A stretch of DNA of 64,000 nt from Amblyornis subalaris (taxonomy: Eukaryota > Chordata > Aves > Passeriformes > Ptilonorhynchidae), in NCBI GenBank assembly GCA_018881555.1, contig JACAXG010000013.1, forward strand, positions 12,104,479 to 12,168,478, written 5' to 3'. The notes under the pieces are model-generated. The model was given only the letters and a program-made list of their open reading frames with translations. It was not told the origin of the DNA and searched no databases. Numbering within the stretch: the stretch's first letter is position 1; each line of letters starts with the position of its first letter. Below are positions 1 to 12,114 of the stretch, piece by piece. Both the position numbers and the translations under genes were made by a program.

Positions 1-361
1 GTCTGAGTCTTCTTTTCTACTGTTGCATAACAGAAACAAATATTATTCTGTCAGTCCTGTGTTGTTACCAGCGCTCATTCAAAAATCAAAAGATGACNGT
101 GTTTTTGTTTTATCATTATTTTTTAAACTCTTCAATGATACGTTAATTTAGATAGAATGCAATTATCTTACAGCATTTCATTTTTTCCTCCCCACCCATT
201 CAGGTCAGTTATTTCAATTTCTAGAGGATGAATCGTGTGGGTCTTCTCTTTCTTCTCGATCTGTGCTGCATTGTTCTTCAAGGACAAGTCGGGGAAAGTA
301 GAACGAAACAAAACNTAGTTGCAGCATTATTTACTGTTTTGTTGTCCTTTCATGTGTTTAG
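1..361 (+). other. TENM2: 3' end of the TENM2 intron upstream of the ATG exon
   Basis: This is non-coding sequence ending in a good splice acceptor. A pyrimidine-rich stretch around 335-359 is followed by AG at 360-361. I infer intron from the acceptor and from the exon beginning at 362. It implies at least one further upstream non-coding exon, with the promoter, outside the window. Single N bases occur at about 98 and 315. I see no repeat or ORF of note in it. Confidence 0.65.
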
Positions 362-426
362 GTGACAGTGACTGACCCCAAACACGAGAGTGGCTTTTCT
401 GGAAGCGTCGTGCCTGGCTCGGAAGA
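362..426 (+). other. TENM2: 5'UTR part of the TENM2 start exon
   Basis: These are 65 bases between the predicted acceptor (AG at 360-361) and the start codon at 427. The stretch contains no ATG, so there is no upstream ORF in this exon. It has a TGA at 373-375 in frame with the start codon, which rules out an N-terminal extension through this exon. The exact exon start is inferred from the acceptor consensus alone. A cDNA could place it differently. Confidence 0.6.
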
Positions 427-652
427 ATGGATATAAAGGACAGGAGGCACCGCTCTCTGACGCGGGGCCGCTGCGGGAAGGAGTGTCGCTACACCAGCTC
501 CTCGCTGGACAGTGAGGACTGCAGGGTGCCCACTCAGAAGTCCTACAGCTCGAGCGAGACGCTGAAGGCGTANGACCACGACACCAGGATGCACTATGGA
601 AATCGAGTTTCCGACCTGGTTCACAGGGAGTCGGATGAGTTTCCGAGACAAG
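427..652 (+). CDS. TENM2: Teneurin-2, first coding exon (residues 1-75 plus one base of codon 76)
   Basis: This encodes the extreme N-terminus of teneurin-2, a type II single-pass membrane protein of neurons. Teneurin-2 binds latrophilins and other teneurins across the synapse and guides axon targeting. This part is cytoplasmic (teneurin N-terminal domain, Ten_N family). The translation begins [15 protein letters not shown] and continues through the blocks [17 protein letters not shown] and ESDEFPRQ. These match teneurin-2 rather than teneurin-1, -3 or -4, which diverge strongly here, so I recognise the paralogue from the peptide. The start is supported by a good Kozak context (A at -3, G at +4) and an in-frame stop at 373-375. 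The exon ends at 652, before a strong donor (GTACGT at 653-658), leaving a phase-1 junction. Reading past 652 gives a spurious extension to 717. An N at 573 makes codon 49 TAN; teneurin-2 has Tyr there, so TAT or TAC is expected rather than a stop. Relative to the chicken protein as I recall it, residues 3 and 5 differ conservatively. Confidence 0.95.
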
Positions 653-658
653 GTACGT

Positions 659-3600
659 TTGAAGTCAGAACTGGTTTCTTTTATGGCATCCTCGGTAGAG
701 TCTCTGTTCCTTGTTAAAGCATATCAGTGTTACAAGGAGTTTTAATGAAAGAGCTGTAGGAGAATGGATATTCTCTTACCATTATTTCCACTGCTTTGTG
801 TTCAATTAGAAAGGTCTTTCTTTTCTCAGAATTCTGCTACTTTTGAAATTCACGATTTGTAAATGAGGCAAAGCAGGATTCACTGATCAAAACGCCTGAT
901 AGACACAAATGCTGGTGACCCTTAACCAGAAGGTGTCTTTTTCATGATCTTGGGGCTAGCCAATGTGCTTACTTGATATCCTGTTTCCTGGGTTTATTTT
1001 GGAAATAATAATGGCAAGTTCACCTAAGTGTGTCTGTCTTTAACACAGATCTGTACTGAAAAGATAGCTAAAACACTGTTATGGTAAGAACCCATATGGC
1101 CAACATACATTCATTATTCATCAGGTGCCGTGGAATTCCTTTCCTGTTCTTAACTGCTGTGTAATTGAGCTGTGGGAATGGGAATGCTGGTTCCTCTCAC
1201 TTCATTTTGTCACTGCTTACCCATATTACTTACTCTTCACCTCCTAAAAACTGAAAGGAGGAAACCCAACTAATTACTTTTGTAATTGGCTGTAATACAT
1301 TATCACAGCATCAAGACCCTTGAACGAATATTGGAATAACCTCCCTATGTGAACTTGTAAGCAAGGGCAAGTAATCCCTTCTTTTATAAAATGGTCCTTG
1401 CTTTAAATACCGGTTATCTCCAATGAATTAAAAATATAAATGTTTTTAGTTGAAAAAACAGTGAATGTGCTTTTGCACTGTACACACACAGTTTTACTCT
1501 CATTCAGGTATTTGCATTTCTCAGTAAATTGTACTTTCTGTACTGAAAGCATTAGTGAACATTACTTCATAGGACCAGTGTTTAATCGTCTGGTTAACTT
1601 GACCAAATAACCTGATTAAACTGGCATTCAATCAACAATTAGGGCTTTTAAATTAAAACATTTGGTTTAGTGTCAGTTGAAGAATCAGGTGTGATTCATA
1701 CCACGCAAGGTATAGGCAGTTTTGAGGCATAAATGTATAGCTTTTGTGCCCCTCTCAGTGGAAGGTAAATTATCTAGTAGAAAATTTAATTGCAGAAACT
1801 CTACTGGTTTATATATGTTCTTGTTCAGGGCATGTGATAGTTCTCTGCTACACATATCTAATGTTGTGACTTGAGAATCTGGAAGTTATACTTGTGGAAA
1901 TCATTCAATTGAAGGTCATTTCTTATAATTGCCATCATGTCACACGTGTTGTTTAAAGCATTCTGACAGCATGTTTCTGTCTGTCTTCACCTTTAAGTCG
2001 AACTGTCTAATCATTAGTGTCGGTAATTAACCCCTTGTCTAATCCCTTGTTTCTGTCACATTTGTGTACAGACATTTGGGAGTGTTTGCATTGTGCTTGG
2101 TCTGTCAAACACCCAGTTCTGTTTTCTGGGGTAATCTCTGTTCTTAGAAGGTCTTTCTTTACTTAGAGGTGTTTACCAAAGATAACACATGAAACTGCAA
2201 TGTCTGAGCTACTGGAGCCATTTTCAGTGTGGCTTGTTCTACTTTAGTGTACAGGAGTCATCTAAATATTACTTTTCCCTATGAGGATGATTGATGCTTC
2301 AGCTCAAGTGCCTCATTTTAGTTTGCAGGTCATTATTCAGCATTTCACGATGGTCTTTTTCTCTTGATTACTGATTTGACAACTGTTCATCCTCCTCCTG
2401 CTCTTAATGTGTTCTTATCTGCCCTCTTTATGAAGGGGAGTGCAAATTGTTGGTAACTGAATTGAAACACTCAGATTTTTTTTATTGTTCTTTTTTCCCC
2501 TACTAGTCTGTGTTGTTGTGTCGAAATGAATAGTGTTTCTTTTAGAAAGCCAAGTAATTTTTTTTTGTTAGATAATATGAGCAGCAACTCCTTATTTTCC
2601 TGCTTTTGTTAAGTTTGGAAAGCAATTTTTTTTAGAAAATAAGTCTGTATGATGATTCTTTGTATTTGAAAGCTTGATATCTTTCTGATTGAACAGTTTT
2701 ACATGAAATTTGAGATAATGTGACAAGTATATCTAGATTAGGATTTGGTAGATGTTCTCACTTTCTGTATTAACATTAGATGGATAAAAATGTGGTTCAA
2801 ATAGTAGAAAGTACTGTTCATTACATCTTATGCATGCAGTTTCCAGCTGCACACATCTAAGAATTTATACATGTAAATTTATTCTAACTTTGAGTGGGTG
2901 TTATGATGGGATTAAATTCTGTAGGAAATAAACATGCTTAAAATAAATAGTCTTTAGAGGTTTTTTTTATTCTTCTGTTATAAAAAAGCTTGACTTTTTT
3001 TTAAGCAATCGCAGATATTTTCCTCAGTATTTTGTCTCTTCTATTAGAAAAGCTAAATACATTTGACTTACTGCAAAGTATTTGCTTTCACCATGGCACT
3101 GGATCTGCTCATGCAGCTGTTTTGAGCAGCTGCCTGATCATACATTCCTGGGTTGGGAAAATCTTGCAAGTCTAAGACCAAGTTGCACCGCTACTTGTTT
3201 TTGTTTATGAAATGGTTTGCCAGTGAAATGCTAATAACAAAAAGTATATTCAGAGCTCAGAAGTCTGAAACAATTCTTGTTGGGTTGCTTTAATATTTTT
3301 CCTGAGAGTGACTAAGCTTGTTCAGACTTCAGGTTGTTGTGATGGGGTTTCAGTGCTCACAGTGACTGATGTGCTGCTGCTTAGGGGAGATGGTCACTGT
3401 CTGGTGCTGGGGCTGACCAGACTTTCTCCCACTGCTCATATTCCCAGTAGCACTAAGATGAGATCTTTGATCATCCTGTCATCAAACCTGAGTCATACTC
3501 AACTCTTCGGTTAAAATTAATGTATCCCTTCCAAATCCCAACTGAGTTTTGGCAATTTTAGTTGTAATTCTTCTTTTCAGAACCTGTGACCTTTTGAAAA

Positions 3601-6600
3601 TTAAATGTTTGATACATAGATTTGGATTAAAGACATTAAATAAAACTTTCTCTTTTATTCTGCTTAGAGTAAGAGCACATTTGCAGTTTTTCTTTGCCAT
3701 TTAAGGTTTGTGAGTGGCGTTCTGCAATCTGTTGATTGTCGTTGTATCTGTACAGTTACATAATCAAACAAAATTTGAGGTAGAGGCNGGTGATGGAAGC
3801 TTGAGGAGGAAGCGCTTAACATGGACTCAGATACAGGGTAGTTTGTGTGGGAAAAAGGCCTCAAGGCAACTTTCCTGTTCTAGCCAGTACACATATGTAA
3901 CTTGCACTTCTGAATCAAGGCTTGCTTCGGTTTTAATGGTTACCTAAGAGATACACGATCCCAGTGTAAAATATTTACTAGGGTGAGACACCTCCTTCAA
4001 TTTTTCCTGTCTAGAAAGCACAGCCTTATTGAGAAATAAAAAATGATAATTTGTTTACCTTATTTAATAAAGGAAAGATGCTGAATAAAACCTCCCTCCC
4101 TTGCCTTCTCCTTTCCCAAATCATGAAAGATGAAAAGGTTCTTATTGGTAAGTGATTTAAAAACATGAAAGCACTTTTCATCTGTNCTTTCATCTGTGTC
4201 GAAGTTGTTAATAATGGAGCAATGTAGCAGCATTAGTAGACTAGCGAGTAAATAAAAGTACAAACCTTTTATAGCAGCCTTCTCCAAATATGCTTTTAGG
4301 AAAGAAAAAGGTAAGAAAGTCTAACCCAAACCCAGCATGCCTTCTGTTTTATACTCTAGCATCAGTCAAGTGGCCTTTTGAGCTGTAATAGCAAGATGAT
4401 CTGATAAACAGAAATCAAACTAAAACTTTGTGTATATTAGATCTGAGTCACAATAATAACCAGAAGGAAATCTCTTTAGAAGTGGCTTTTCAGGGAAACA
4501 TCATGGGATTGACTTTCAGTCTTTGGGGTACTTCTATTTAAATATGCATAAATTGTTTTCTCTTGATATTTTGTGAATTTTTTTGGGTTTTTTTAGTTTG
4601 TAATGTTTGGGGGTTTGTTGTTTTTGTTTATTTGCTTTGGTTTGATTATTTTTTTTCCTTTTGAGCAGCAAGCTCCCCAGTTTGCAAATGACAGTTTAAA
4701 TCAGTTGGGATAATTTCTTCCTTTTCACTTCCCTTCCATTCCCCTTCCATCCTATTTTCTTGGCATTTCACCATTTTATATCTTTGTACATTGTGACTTA
4801 ATTCTCTGGGTGTGGTTGGTTGCTCAGACCTTCTGAACTGATGGCTGAGAGTCAGACTGACGCAGCCTCGCTGAATAAAGGTGTAGCTCTTGATCTCTTC
4901 TTACCTGTTGGACCCAGTGAGAAGCTGTGATGCTGAGAGAGGACTCCAGTAATAATCGATAACACCAGTGCCTGAAAACACAGCACTATTCTAATATTAA
5001 TATGTATTTGTAGAATAAACAACAGCTAGACATGCTACGCAAATTCTGTGTACATACAGTTTCTCTCAGGGAATAGCTTCTTATTCTTGGAAGTTTCTCT
5101 CAACTGATCATTATTAAAAATTAGCATTTGTTTACAGTTTAAATCAGAGACTCAGAATGCAGGAATTTCTGCTGCAAATATATAGGTGTATATATAGACT
5201 TATGCTCCCTTTTTTCCTAAACCTTTATTTAGTTTTCAGAAAGAACTTCTGCTTTTTTTACTGCTTCTGTACTGGACTCCTNATTAGTTGATGATTAAAT
5301 TAAACTAGTTTCTATTTTTTTAACCATTTACAAAGTTATATGCACATTATCTTCATATCTAACTACATAAACTACATATCTAAAAAGCAGATGTTATCAA
5401 CTCATGTAGTTGGCACACACTGTGAATACAAGAAAATTTTTTAAAAACTCAGGTCTACTCTAAAATAGGCACAGTAACCATTTTAATGCAAATACCTTTT
5501 CAGAAGAACTTCAAAATTAATAGGAATTATGTTTCCTATACTTAATAGTTTCAAGTTTCTATCAAGCAAAAAGATCTTGTGCTTCAGTTAAAGTCATGTT
5601 TGCTCATCTTGTAGTGCTGGGGCCTGAGTGTTGAACAAAACCTTTTGTGTATATTTTTTTTCCCCTCATCCCTTTAGTCTGATATGTAATAGAATTCTAA
5701 GGCTTTGGATACTGAAAATAATAATTTTTGATCCTATAAACCCTTCTCCATTTTCTCGTACGCCCATGTGCACACACTCTAAGTTTGTAATATTTAGGCA
5801 TATCTGTGGATGCTCTTTCTCGTATTAAAATCTGACATAAAGGGAAATAATGTACTCCATAGAGATGAAATAAGTTTTATTTTTAAAAAAAATACTTTAA
5901 ATGAAGATACTTACAATTCTACTAATGAAAATACTAACTGCAAATCGTGCAAATTTGTTCCACCTTCTCTGTGTTCTTGTCTTCAAAAGGATCTACAGTT
6001 TAACAGGTATTTTTTAGGGTCTGGTTTTCAGCAAGAAGTGTTTGGAAGGGAGGCTGAATACTTGTGGGTGTTCTCAAACTGGTGGACATTGTTGCTTTTC
6101 TAATACACCTATTAACGTTAAAATCTCAGGTTTAAAAAGGTTTTGTGTTTGATCTGGGTTTGAATGGGGCATCTCTGTCTCTGCATCCTAGGCATGTTGC
6201 AGAAAATGAGTCTTTAGAAGTCACGTAGTCCTGAATTTGCATTAGTGAATATCATTTTGTTCCTGTGAGCTTGGGAACCCCTCTAAAGCTTGTTTTTTGG
6301 TAAAGAGACATTAGGCCCTTTGCTTCTCCTCCTCTTTTCTCATAATACAGGAAGAAGGAACTATTTTAGTAAAACGGAGTTCAGCAAATACTTAACTGAC
6401 AACAGCATTTATTTTGGATTATACGTTGTTGGACTCTCCAGTGCCACATGTGTTTAAGGCCTGCATCTTCAGAAAAAATAAGGAAAGGATTAAATATTTG
6501 TATTTCTGTGGAGTGTGCAGAAGATAGGTTAAGCACCAGAGAGTATCCACTGCTCCAATGCACAAGTCAGTTTGCAGCTCAGATGCATTGGGAACAGGTT

Positions 6601-7817
6601 TTAGATGTGGTTTTGGTCATTCTGTAATTGTCTTTTATGCTTTACTTTTTCCCCCCATGTTCTTTTGAAATATCTTACTACAGGAGACTAAATTCTAGGC
6701 TCAGTGGACAGCTGGTTGATCCATGGTGATAATTGCTATGTTTATNTTTGCCTTCTCATTCCTGTTTCTTCTCCTCATACCTCCAATGGATTATGTGATT
6801 TTTAGAAGCTTTTAAAATATTGTGGCTGGACCCAAATACACACTTTACATGGTAAGAAAAACGTAAGGAAACTTTGAAACAAACAAAAACACCGCCCAAA
6901 TCTCATTGTCTTCCTGAGAGAGCCACGGAGGCTTTGGAGTTGAGTCAAAGTGCTGATGATCAATTCATTTAAAGCCTATAAAAGAGCAAAAAAAGCAAAT
7001 GACAAGGAAGTGTAATTGGGTAAGCAAGGCCCAGCATTCTTATACATTCTTTTTGTTTTATATTATTTGTCTCTGGATACAGAGTTTCGGGTCAGAAGAT
7101 CTACCTTCTTTGGCCTGCTATTGGGTTGCTCATTAACTTTCATCAGATTATTTCTACATTGATCCCAGTAATCTGTCCTTGAATGAAGCACATTCTGGAG
7201 TTCTGGAAACATCAATAGATAGAAAATCCATAATTTCCACTGGCAGGCAACGACTGTGGGAATTCAGCCTCCATGTTAAAAGCAGATGGCAGCTTCTCTT
7301 TGGGTTTTGGAAACTGGCTTCAGTTTCTAGCCGTTAGGTCTGGTGATGCCCTTTTCTGTGTTATTGGAACACCCATAATACCCAGTGTTTTTCTGTACAG
7401 AATTAATTAGATGCTGCAATTAAGTCAGTTGTCTGTTCTGTGAACTCTGTCTGTCAATCTAAGTAGAGCTCTTCAAGCATCTGCCTGTATAGTGTCGTCA
7501 TCTGTCACAAATTCTGATTTGCTGGTGGTTTCTAAACCCTTTCCTACCTTTTAGTTTGTCTCTAACAGAAGCAAAATGTGCCATAGCAATGCCATATATG
7601 CTCCAGTGANGTGGATAAAGACATGTTAAAGAGACAGTGACTTGTATAAAGGTAGCCCTTTGACGCTTTTTCATGTTTGTAAATCCAACTTCAAATTAGC
7701 TTTTTCTGGTAGCAGGCAATTCCTGTTGTGGTGCTGATCCTTTAAGGTTCCAAAATGGATTCAGAGTCTAGATAGCTGATTAGACAAAATAGCATGCAGA
7801 TATTTTTATATATTGCC
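659..7817. other. Intronic block, no gene seen
   Basis: This is AT-rich intron. The ORFs in it (for example around 3308-3514, 3714-3947 and 5628-6103) are short, have no recognisable domain and overlap ORFs in other frames, so I treat them as chance. A T/G-rich low-complexity stretch lies at 4575-4658. A block at about 6880-7060 has a TATAAAAG string at 6977-6984. It has no surrounding promoter features. Confidence 0.6.
4575..4658. repeat. T/G-rich low-complexity tract
   Basis: This is a run of T-rich sequence broken by G and GTTT/TTTG units (TTTTGTTT, TTTGG, TTTGTTG). It is simple low-complexity DNA with no clear unit length. It could be the degraded tail of a retroposed element, but no body of such an element is recognisable beside it. 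Confidence 0.5.
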
Positions 7818-7836
7818 TTTTTTTTTTTTTTTTTTT
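7818..7836. repeat. Poly-T tract (19 T)
   Basis: This is an uninterrupted run of T in AT-rich intron. On the complementary strand it would be a poly-A stretch. I see no retrogene or SINE body adjoining it, so it is called only as a mononucleotide repeat. Its length is likely to vary between individuals and to be prone to sequencing error. Confidence 0.75.
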
Positions 7837-10800
7837 AATATGACTGCTTAGCTGGAAGTGACTTACAGTGAATGCAAAAGTACATGTCTGTGAATGCAGA
7901 CCATATTGGAAACAGAGATTTACTGTCCCGAAGTGTAATGCTTACTCAGCCATCTGATGAGATTTGAACACTAAACAGTTTGAGAGGGATGCATAAAGCT
8001 GTTTTATTACAAGATGCTGTTATGAATTGTAGCAGCTTTCCTTATGCTATGCTGCTGTTGCCAAACAAGTTGCATGAATGTAAGCAGTTTTATTTGTAAT
8101 TACTTGCTTACATTTCCTTAGAATAGTTGGGTTATAGCTGTTTGTGATTCCTGCTCCTCTGCTGGTGGCAATCCCTACATCCTGTTTAATTCAGAATGAA
8201 AAGATATCTTTTTTAAACTGTTTGGAGAAAAGCNTCTCTGAGGAATGCTGCTGCTTATATGTGAGATGAGATGGGGCTCAGATGTTTGTGTGTGTGGTGG
8301 AACCTTGTTAAAATGAATGCAGAAAGCTCAAAAAAACAGTTGGCTCTTTCCTCGTAATGCAGTGAAAAGTAAAGAGATTTCATTTTAGCTGAATTTGAGC
8401 AAGTCCAAAANATAGAGAAATAAACTACTCACCTAAAGAAATGTTATGGAAAGTATAGTAGTTAAGGCCTACACTGTTTTCTAAACTTTTGTCAAATCCT
8501 GGGTGTTACAAACTGAATTTGACACTNAAAGCTGTTCTTGGCAGAGCAGTGAAAGCAGTTCCTGTTGTCTTGCTTATGTGTAACTAAAATTGCTTTTGAT
8601 GCTGCTCCTGAACTCTGTTTTCCTTCTGACAGTCAAATGTGTTCCTTACTGCAATCATTACTTTCACAAAGTAAGATGCTTGTTTGAAGCAGCTTGCAAG
8701 AGAAGAACAGTTTGATCATCAGTGCTGAAATGTCTCTTCAGTGTGGTTTGTCCAGGGTAATTTTGAATGTCAAGCCTGGGTCTTCTGTTGATTGCCATAC
8801 AAGATGCTTCCTCAGCTTTAAAAAAGATTTTGGTTGGAAGATCTTGCCAATATCTACCTGNTTTTTTCCTGGCATTGCTTCTCCTATCCAGGTTCTGAGC
8901 CCAGGTGTGCCTTGCCACTCCTAGTATTGTTAGACATCTTTTAGCTGCATACAGATCCCTCTCANAGTCCTCCTTGCCTTATCACCTCATTTGTCTACTC
9001 TTAAGTTTGGAATTTTGGTAGTTGCTGTTGCTGTTTTTCCCCTNTTAGCATGTCTTTCCAGTGTATTTATGTGTGACCTGACCCTCATGGAAAGTTTCCT
9101 GCGCAGTGGGATGACAGGGAGTGCTACAGCTCGGGGGTTTTGGTTTGGCAGCTCCACCAGCACGAGTAGAATGGAAACGAATGTCTAACGTTAAGGAAAT
9201 TGGAACAGCTGGCTGACATCAGCTGTATTTTTTCCACTATTCCACGTGAAAAACACAGGATAGCGTGGGGTCAGTTTTTACCCAGATGTGAGCAAATTGT
9301 GTGTTGGCTGGAAACAAGTAGAAATTTTGGTTNTATGGAATGGTAAATGCTCAGTTGCAGGATGAGTCAGTTCAGTACAATTTTGTCTTCTCAAATACAT
9401 TAATCAACTCCGTTTGTTTAAATATTGAAGTAAAAATTATCAGTATTTTAGGTTTTGCTACTTAGGCCAGAAGCAATGTTAGTCATATAATTTAAAAAAA
9501 AATCAGGTAGAACAAATTGCATAAATGGTATTCCTTCAAGCAACTGGCTATTCCATGGTAACTGGTCTAGAACAGTATACTCACTTTCTAAAATTCCTTC
9601 TAGTAGAGTACTGTGTTTTAAAGATAACAGTTTATGATGACATATTAAATATTATAAATATTAATATTCCACATTATGTAGTTAGGGTACCAAAAATTTT
9701 TTTTATAGGTGGTAGTCAATTTGATTTCATAGCAATATCTGATTTTCTTTTGAAGTTCTTCTGTCCCTGAGATATACATTTGAACAATACTGAAGCAAAG
9801 CAGAAATGGCACTTAATCTCTGTGGGGAAACTACTACCTTTGTCTAAAATTAGTCACAAAATGCTAAAAGTTTACTACACAAAAAGTGATAATCTGGACA
9901 TCATTCTTGCTTAAGTAATCTTTCCAAAGANTGTGAGAGGTTGGAACAGTAGTATTAGTCACAGAGCTTCTCTTTTTGGGGAGTTGGGGTTTAGTTTCTA
10001 TTGAATCTGCTGAATTTGGTGCAAGTATATTTTGACGCTAATATTAAAATCCTTACAGCAAATAAAATTTTATGTATGGCTGAGCAACTAAGTGTGTGTG
10101 CTCCTATTAANTTCTTTTCTAAATTCTTACAAACACAAAAATAAAACTTGTAAGGCATTATTCCCAGTATCTGCTTCAAGCACTGAATTTATAAAGTAGA
10201 TTGTTAATAATATGAGGAATGATATATCACAGCTGTAATGCCGTGTCTTCCGAAGTTAATGAATACTTACAATTTTCATAATGAAAAATTAAAATAAGGT
10301 TAAAGTGGTTTATAATACTGCCTACAGATCCAGCAGAAGTCTAATTAGGAGAAAGAACATTAAATTTGAGGGACTCAAAAATACATATTACCTTGTATTA
10401 TATATGGACTAAAATCCTGCACTTGTATTTAGGATTGTTCGAATGTGGACAATTCAACCAGAACACAGCACAGAAAAATGAAATGTTATTTGCTCTCTGA
10501 NATCACTGTGTACACAACAGATTGTGGGTTTAGATGTCTTCAGCACTTCAGTTATGCGAGTCTCTCTTGTTGACTCAGTGCAACAATCTCTCATCTGTGT
10601 TTGCCCGTTTCTTCACCATTTCTGAAGTAAAATGAACCTTTGTGCTTGTTTTTCCTGTTAACGAAGCGTAATGAAGCTTCTGTTACTGTGCCGTGGCCAT
10701 TCTGGGGCAGTTGCCGCAAAGGAACGCCGATGAGGTGCCGGTTTCGTGTATTAAGGTCTTTTTTCCAAAGGGCACTGCCCACGGCTGTTTGCCTCGAGAC

Positions 10801-11954
10801 AGGGTANGGCACAGGTGAGGCTCAGCTGGGCTTGAGAATTCACCTTCAAAGAAAACCTTCAACTTCCCTGGGGATGTTCGGCTCCAGACCACAGGGAGCT
10901 GCTGTGATGTGTTCCGTGTTCCTGTGTCGGGGCAGGGGTGGGATGTGTGTCCACGGTCGGAAGCTGGGAAATGCCTTCTCTTCCCGCAGGTGTTTGCCCT
11001 GGCAGGAGGCTGGGGAGGTTAACAACACAGAAACTGAGACAAGCATTGTGATACTGCACTTCCCTAGACTTGTTTTTTCATTCTGTGTAATCCAGAATGA
11101 CTGTAATTGAGAGCATATTTGGAATAAGCTGCCGTTGTGGTTATCAAATATGTCAGCTTTGCTTTCTGTGTTTATATGTTGAGTTTGTAACTCTTCTCAG
11201 CTGTTGTTGCGTGACAGACTCCTCCATCTTAATTTCAGTCTCTTAAATTCATCTTCTTCCTTCAGTTTTTTGACAGCATAACAATGTTACACCTTGATCC
11301 CAGTGTATCTATCCCACATGGGGTTTGCCGTGTGGTGTTTTTTGTGACCATCGCTACGCTACGNAGAACAGTCCCTGTTAACAAAATTCCTCTGAAGTAT
11401 TGTTTTAGGGTGAATTTTCTGTTAATCTCTCTCTTTCCTTTTTATTTCTACAGCTTGCAAAAACATGATGGAATAGAATTTATCCACTATTTTTCTCCAG
11501 TATCTCTTTTACTCCTGAGGGTCTTAGTATCCAGTTCAAGAAATGTATACCAAAAATATTTCAGAAGTGTGGCAACTTATCCTTTTACCATACAGATATG
11601 ATATTTATAAAACAGAAACTTTGGCATTTCAAAATGTGATGATCTGTAGAATAAGAGGGCATAGGAAGAACTTGGAATAAATAGAATGACTTGACGGAAT
11701 AAAGAAAGCCAAAATTAAGAGGTGATTTTTTACAGTTGTAATATTATGTTGCAAAATATCCAAATATTGTTTAATAGTACTGATTCCGTTATTGAATCTA
11801 AAGTATCCATTTGCTCTGCTGTCGAGTAGTAGTTTGGCAGAATAGGGACTTAATTTAGATTCAGGTTTTTTCCCTGAAAATTGTGATTTTCCTATCATAT
11901 CATGGGTTTGAATGCTATTCTATGAATATTTTAATTTTTTGATAATATTTTTAA
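7837..11954. other. Intronic block with a GC-richer island at about 10680-11040
   Basis: This is mostly AT-rich intron without recognisable genes. Between about 10680 and 11040 GC rises and stops become sparse, so ORFs of 66 to 156 codons appear in several frames on both strands. None resembles a protein I know. Simultaneous openness in several frames is what GC-rich non-coding DNA gives. Two further short ORFs near 9525-9770 and 8664-8924 are also unsupported. Confidence 0.5.
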
Positions 11955-12114
11955 TAGAATGGTTTGGTTTGGAAGGGACCTTAAAGACCGTCTTGTTCCA
12001 AGCCCCCTGCCATGGGCAGGGACACTTTCCCCTAGGCCAAGTTGCTCAGACCTCCATCCANTCTGGCCTGGGAAATTTCCATGAGTGAGAACTACAGCTT
12101 CTCTGGGCAACCTT
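11955..12114 (-). mobile_element. CR1 LINE fragment, 3' end, inverted
   Basis: The sequence TAGAATGGTTTGG, then GGAAGGGACCTTAAAGA, then CCCCTGCCATGGGCAGGGAC, then TTGCTCAGA, then CTTCTCTGGGCAACC matches the reverse complement of the 3' end of avian CR1 retroposons. That order of blocks is very familiar in bird genomes. The element is 5'-truncated, as most CR1 copies are, and diverged, with an N at 12061. It sits within the first TENM2 intron, in the orientation opposite to the gene. The ORF starting at 12113 begins at its edge and is not a CR1 reading frame. Confidence 0.88.

Noticed and set aside
358..651. 97-codon minus-strand ORF
   Set aside because: It is the antisense shadow of the teneurin-2 start exon, which has clear protein identity on the plus strand.
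6977..6984. TATAAAAG as an intronic TATA promoter
   Set aside because: It is a single AT-rich motif without a downstream exon, CpG enrichment or initiator evidence.
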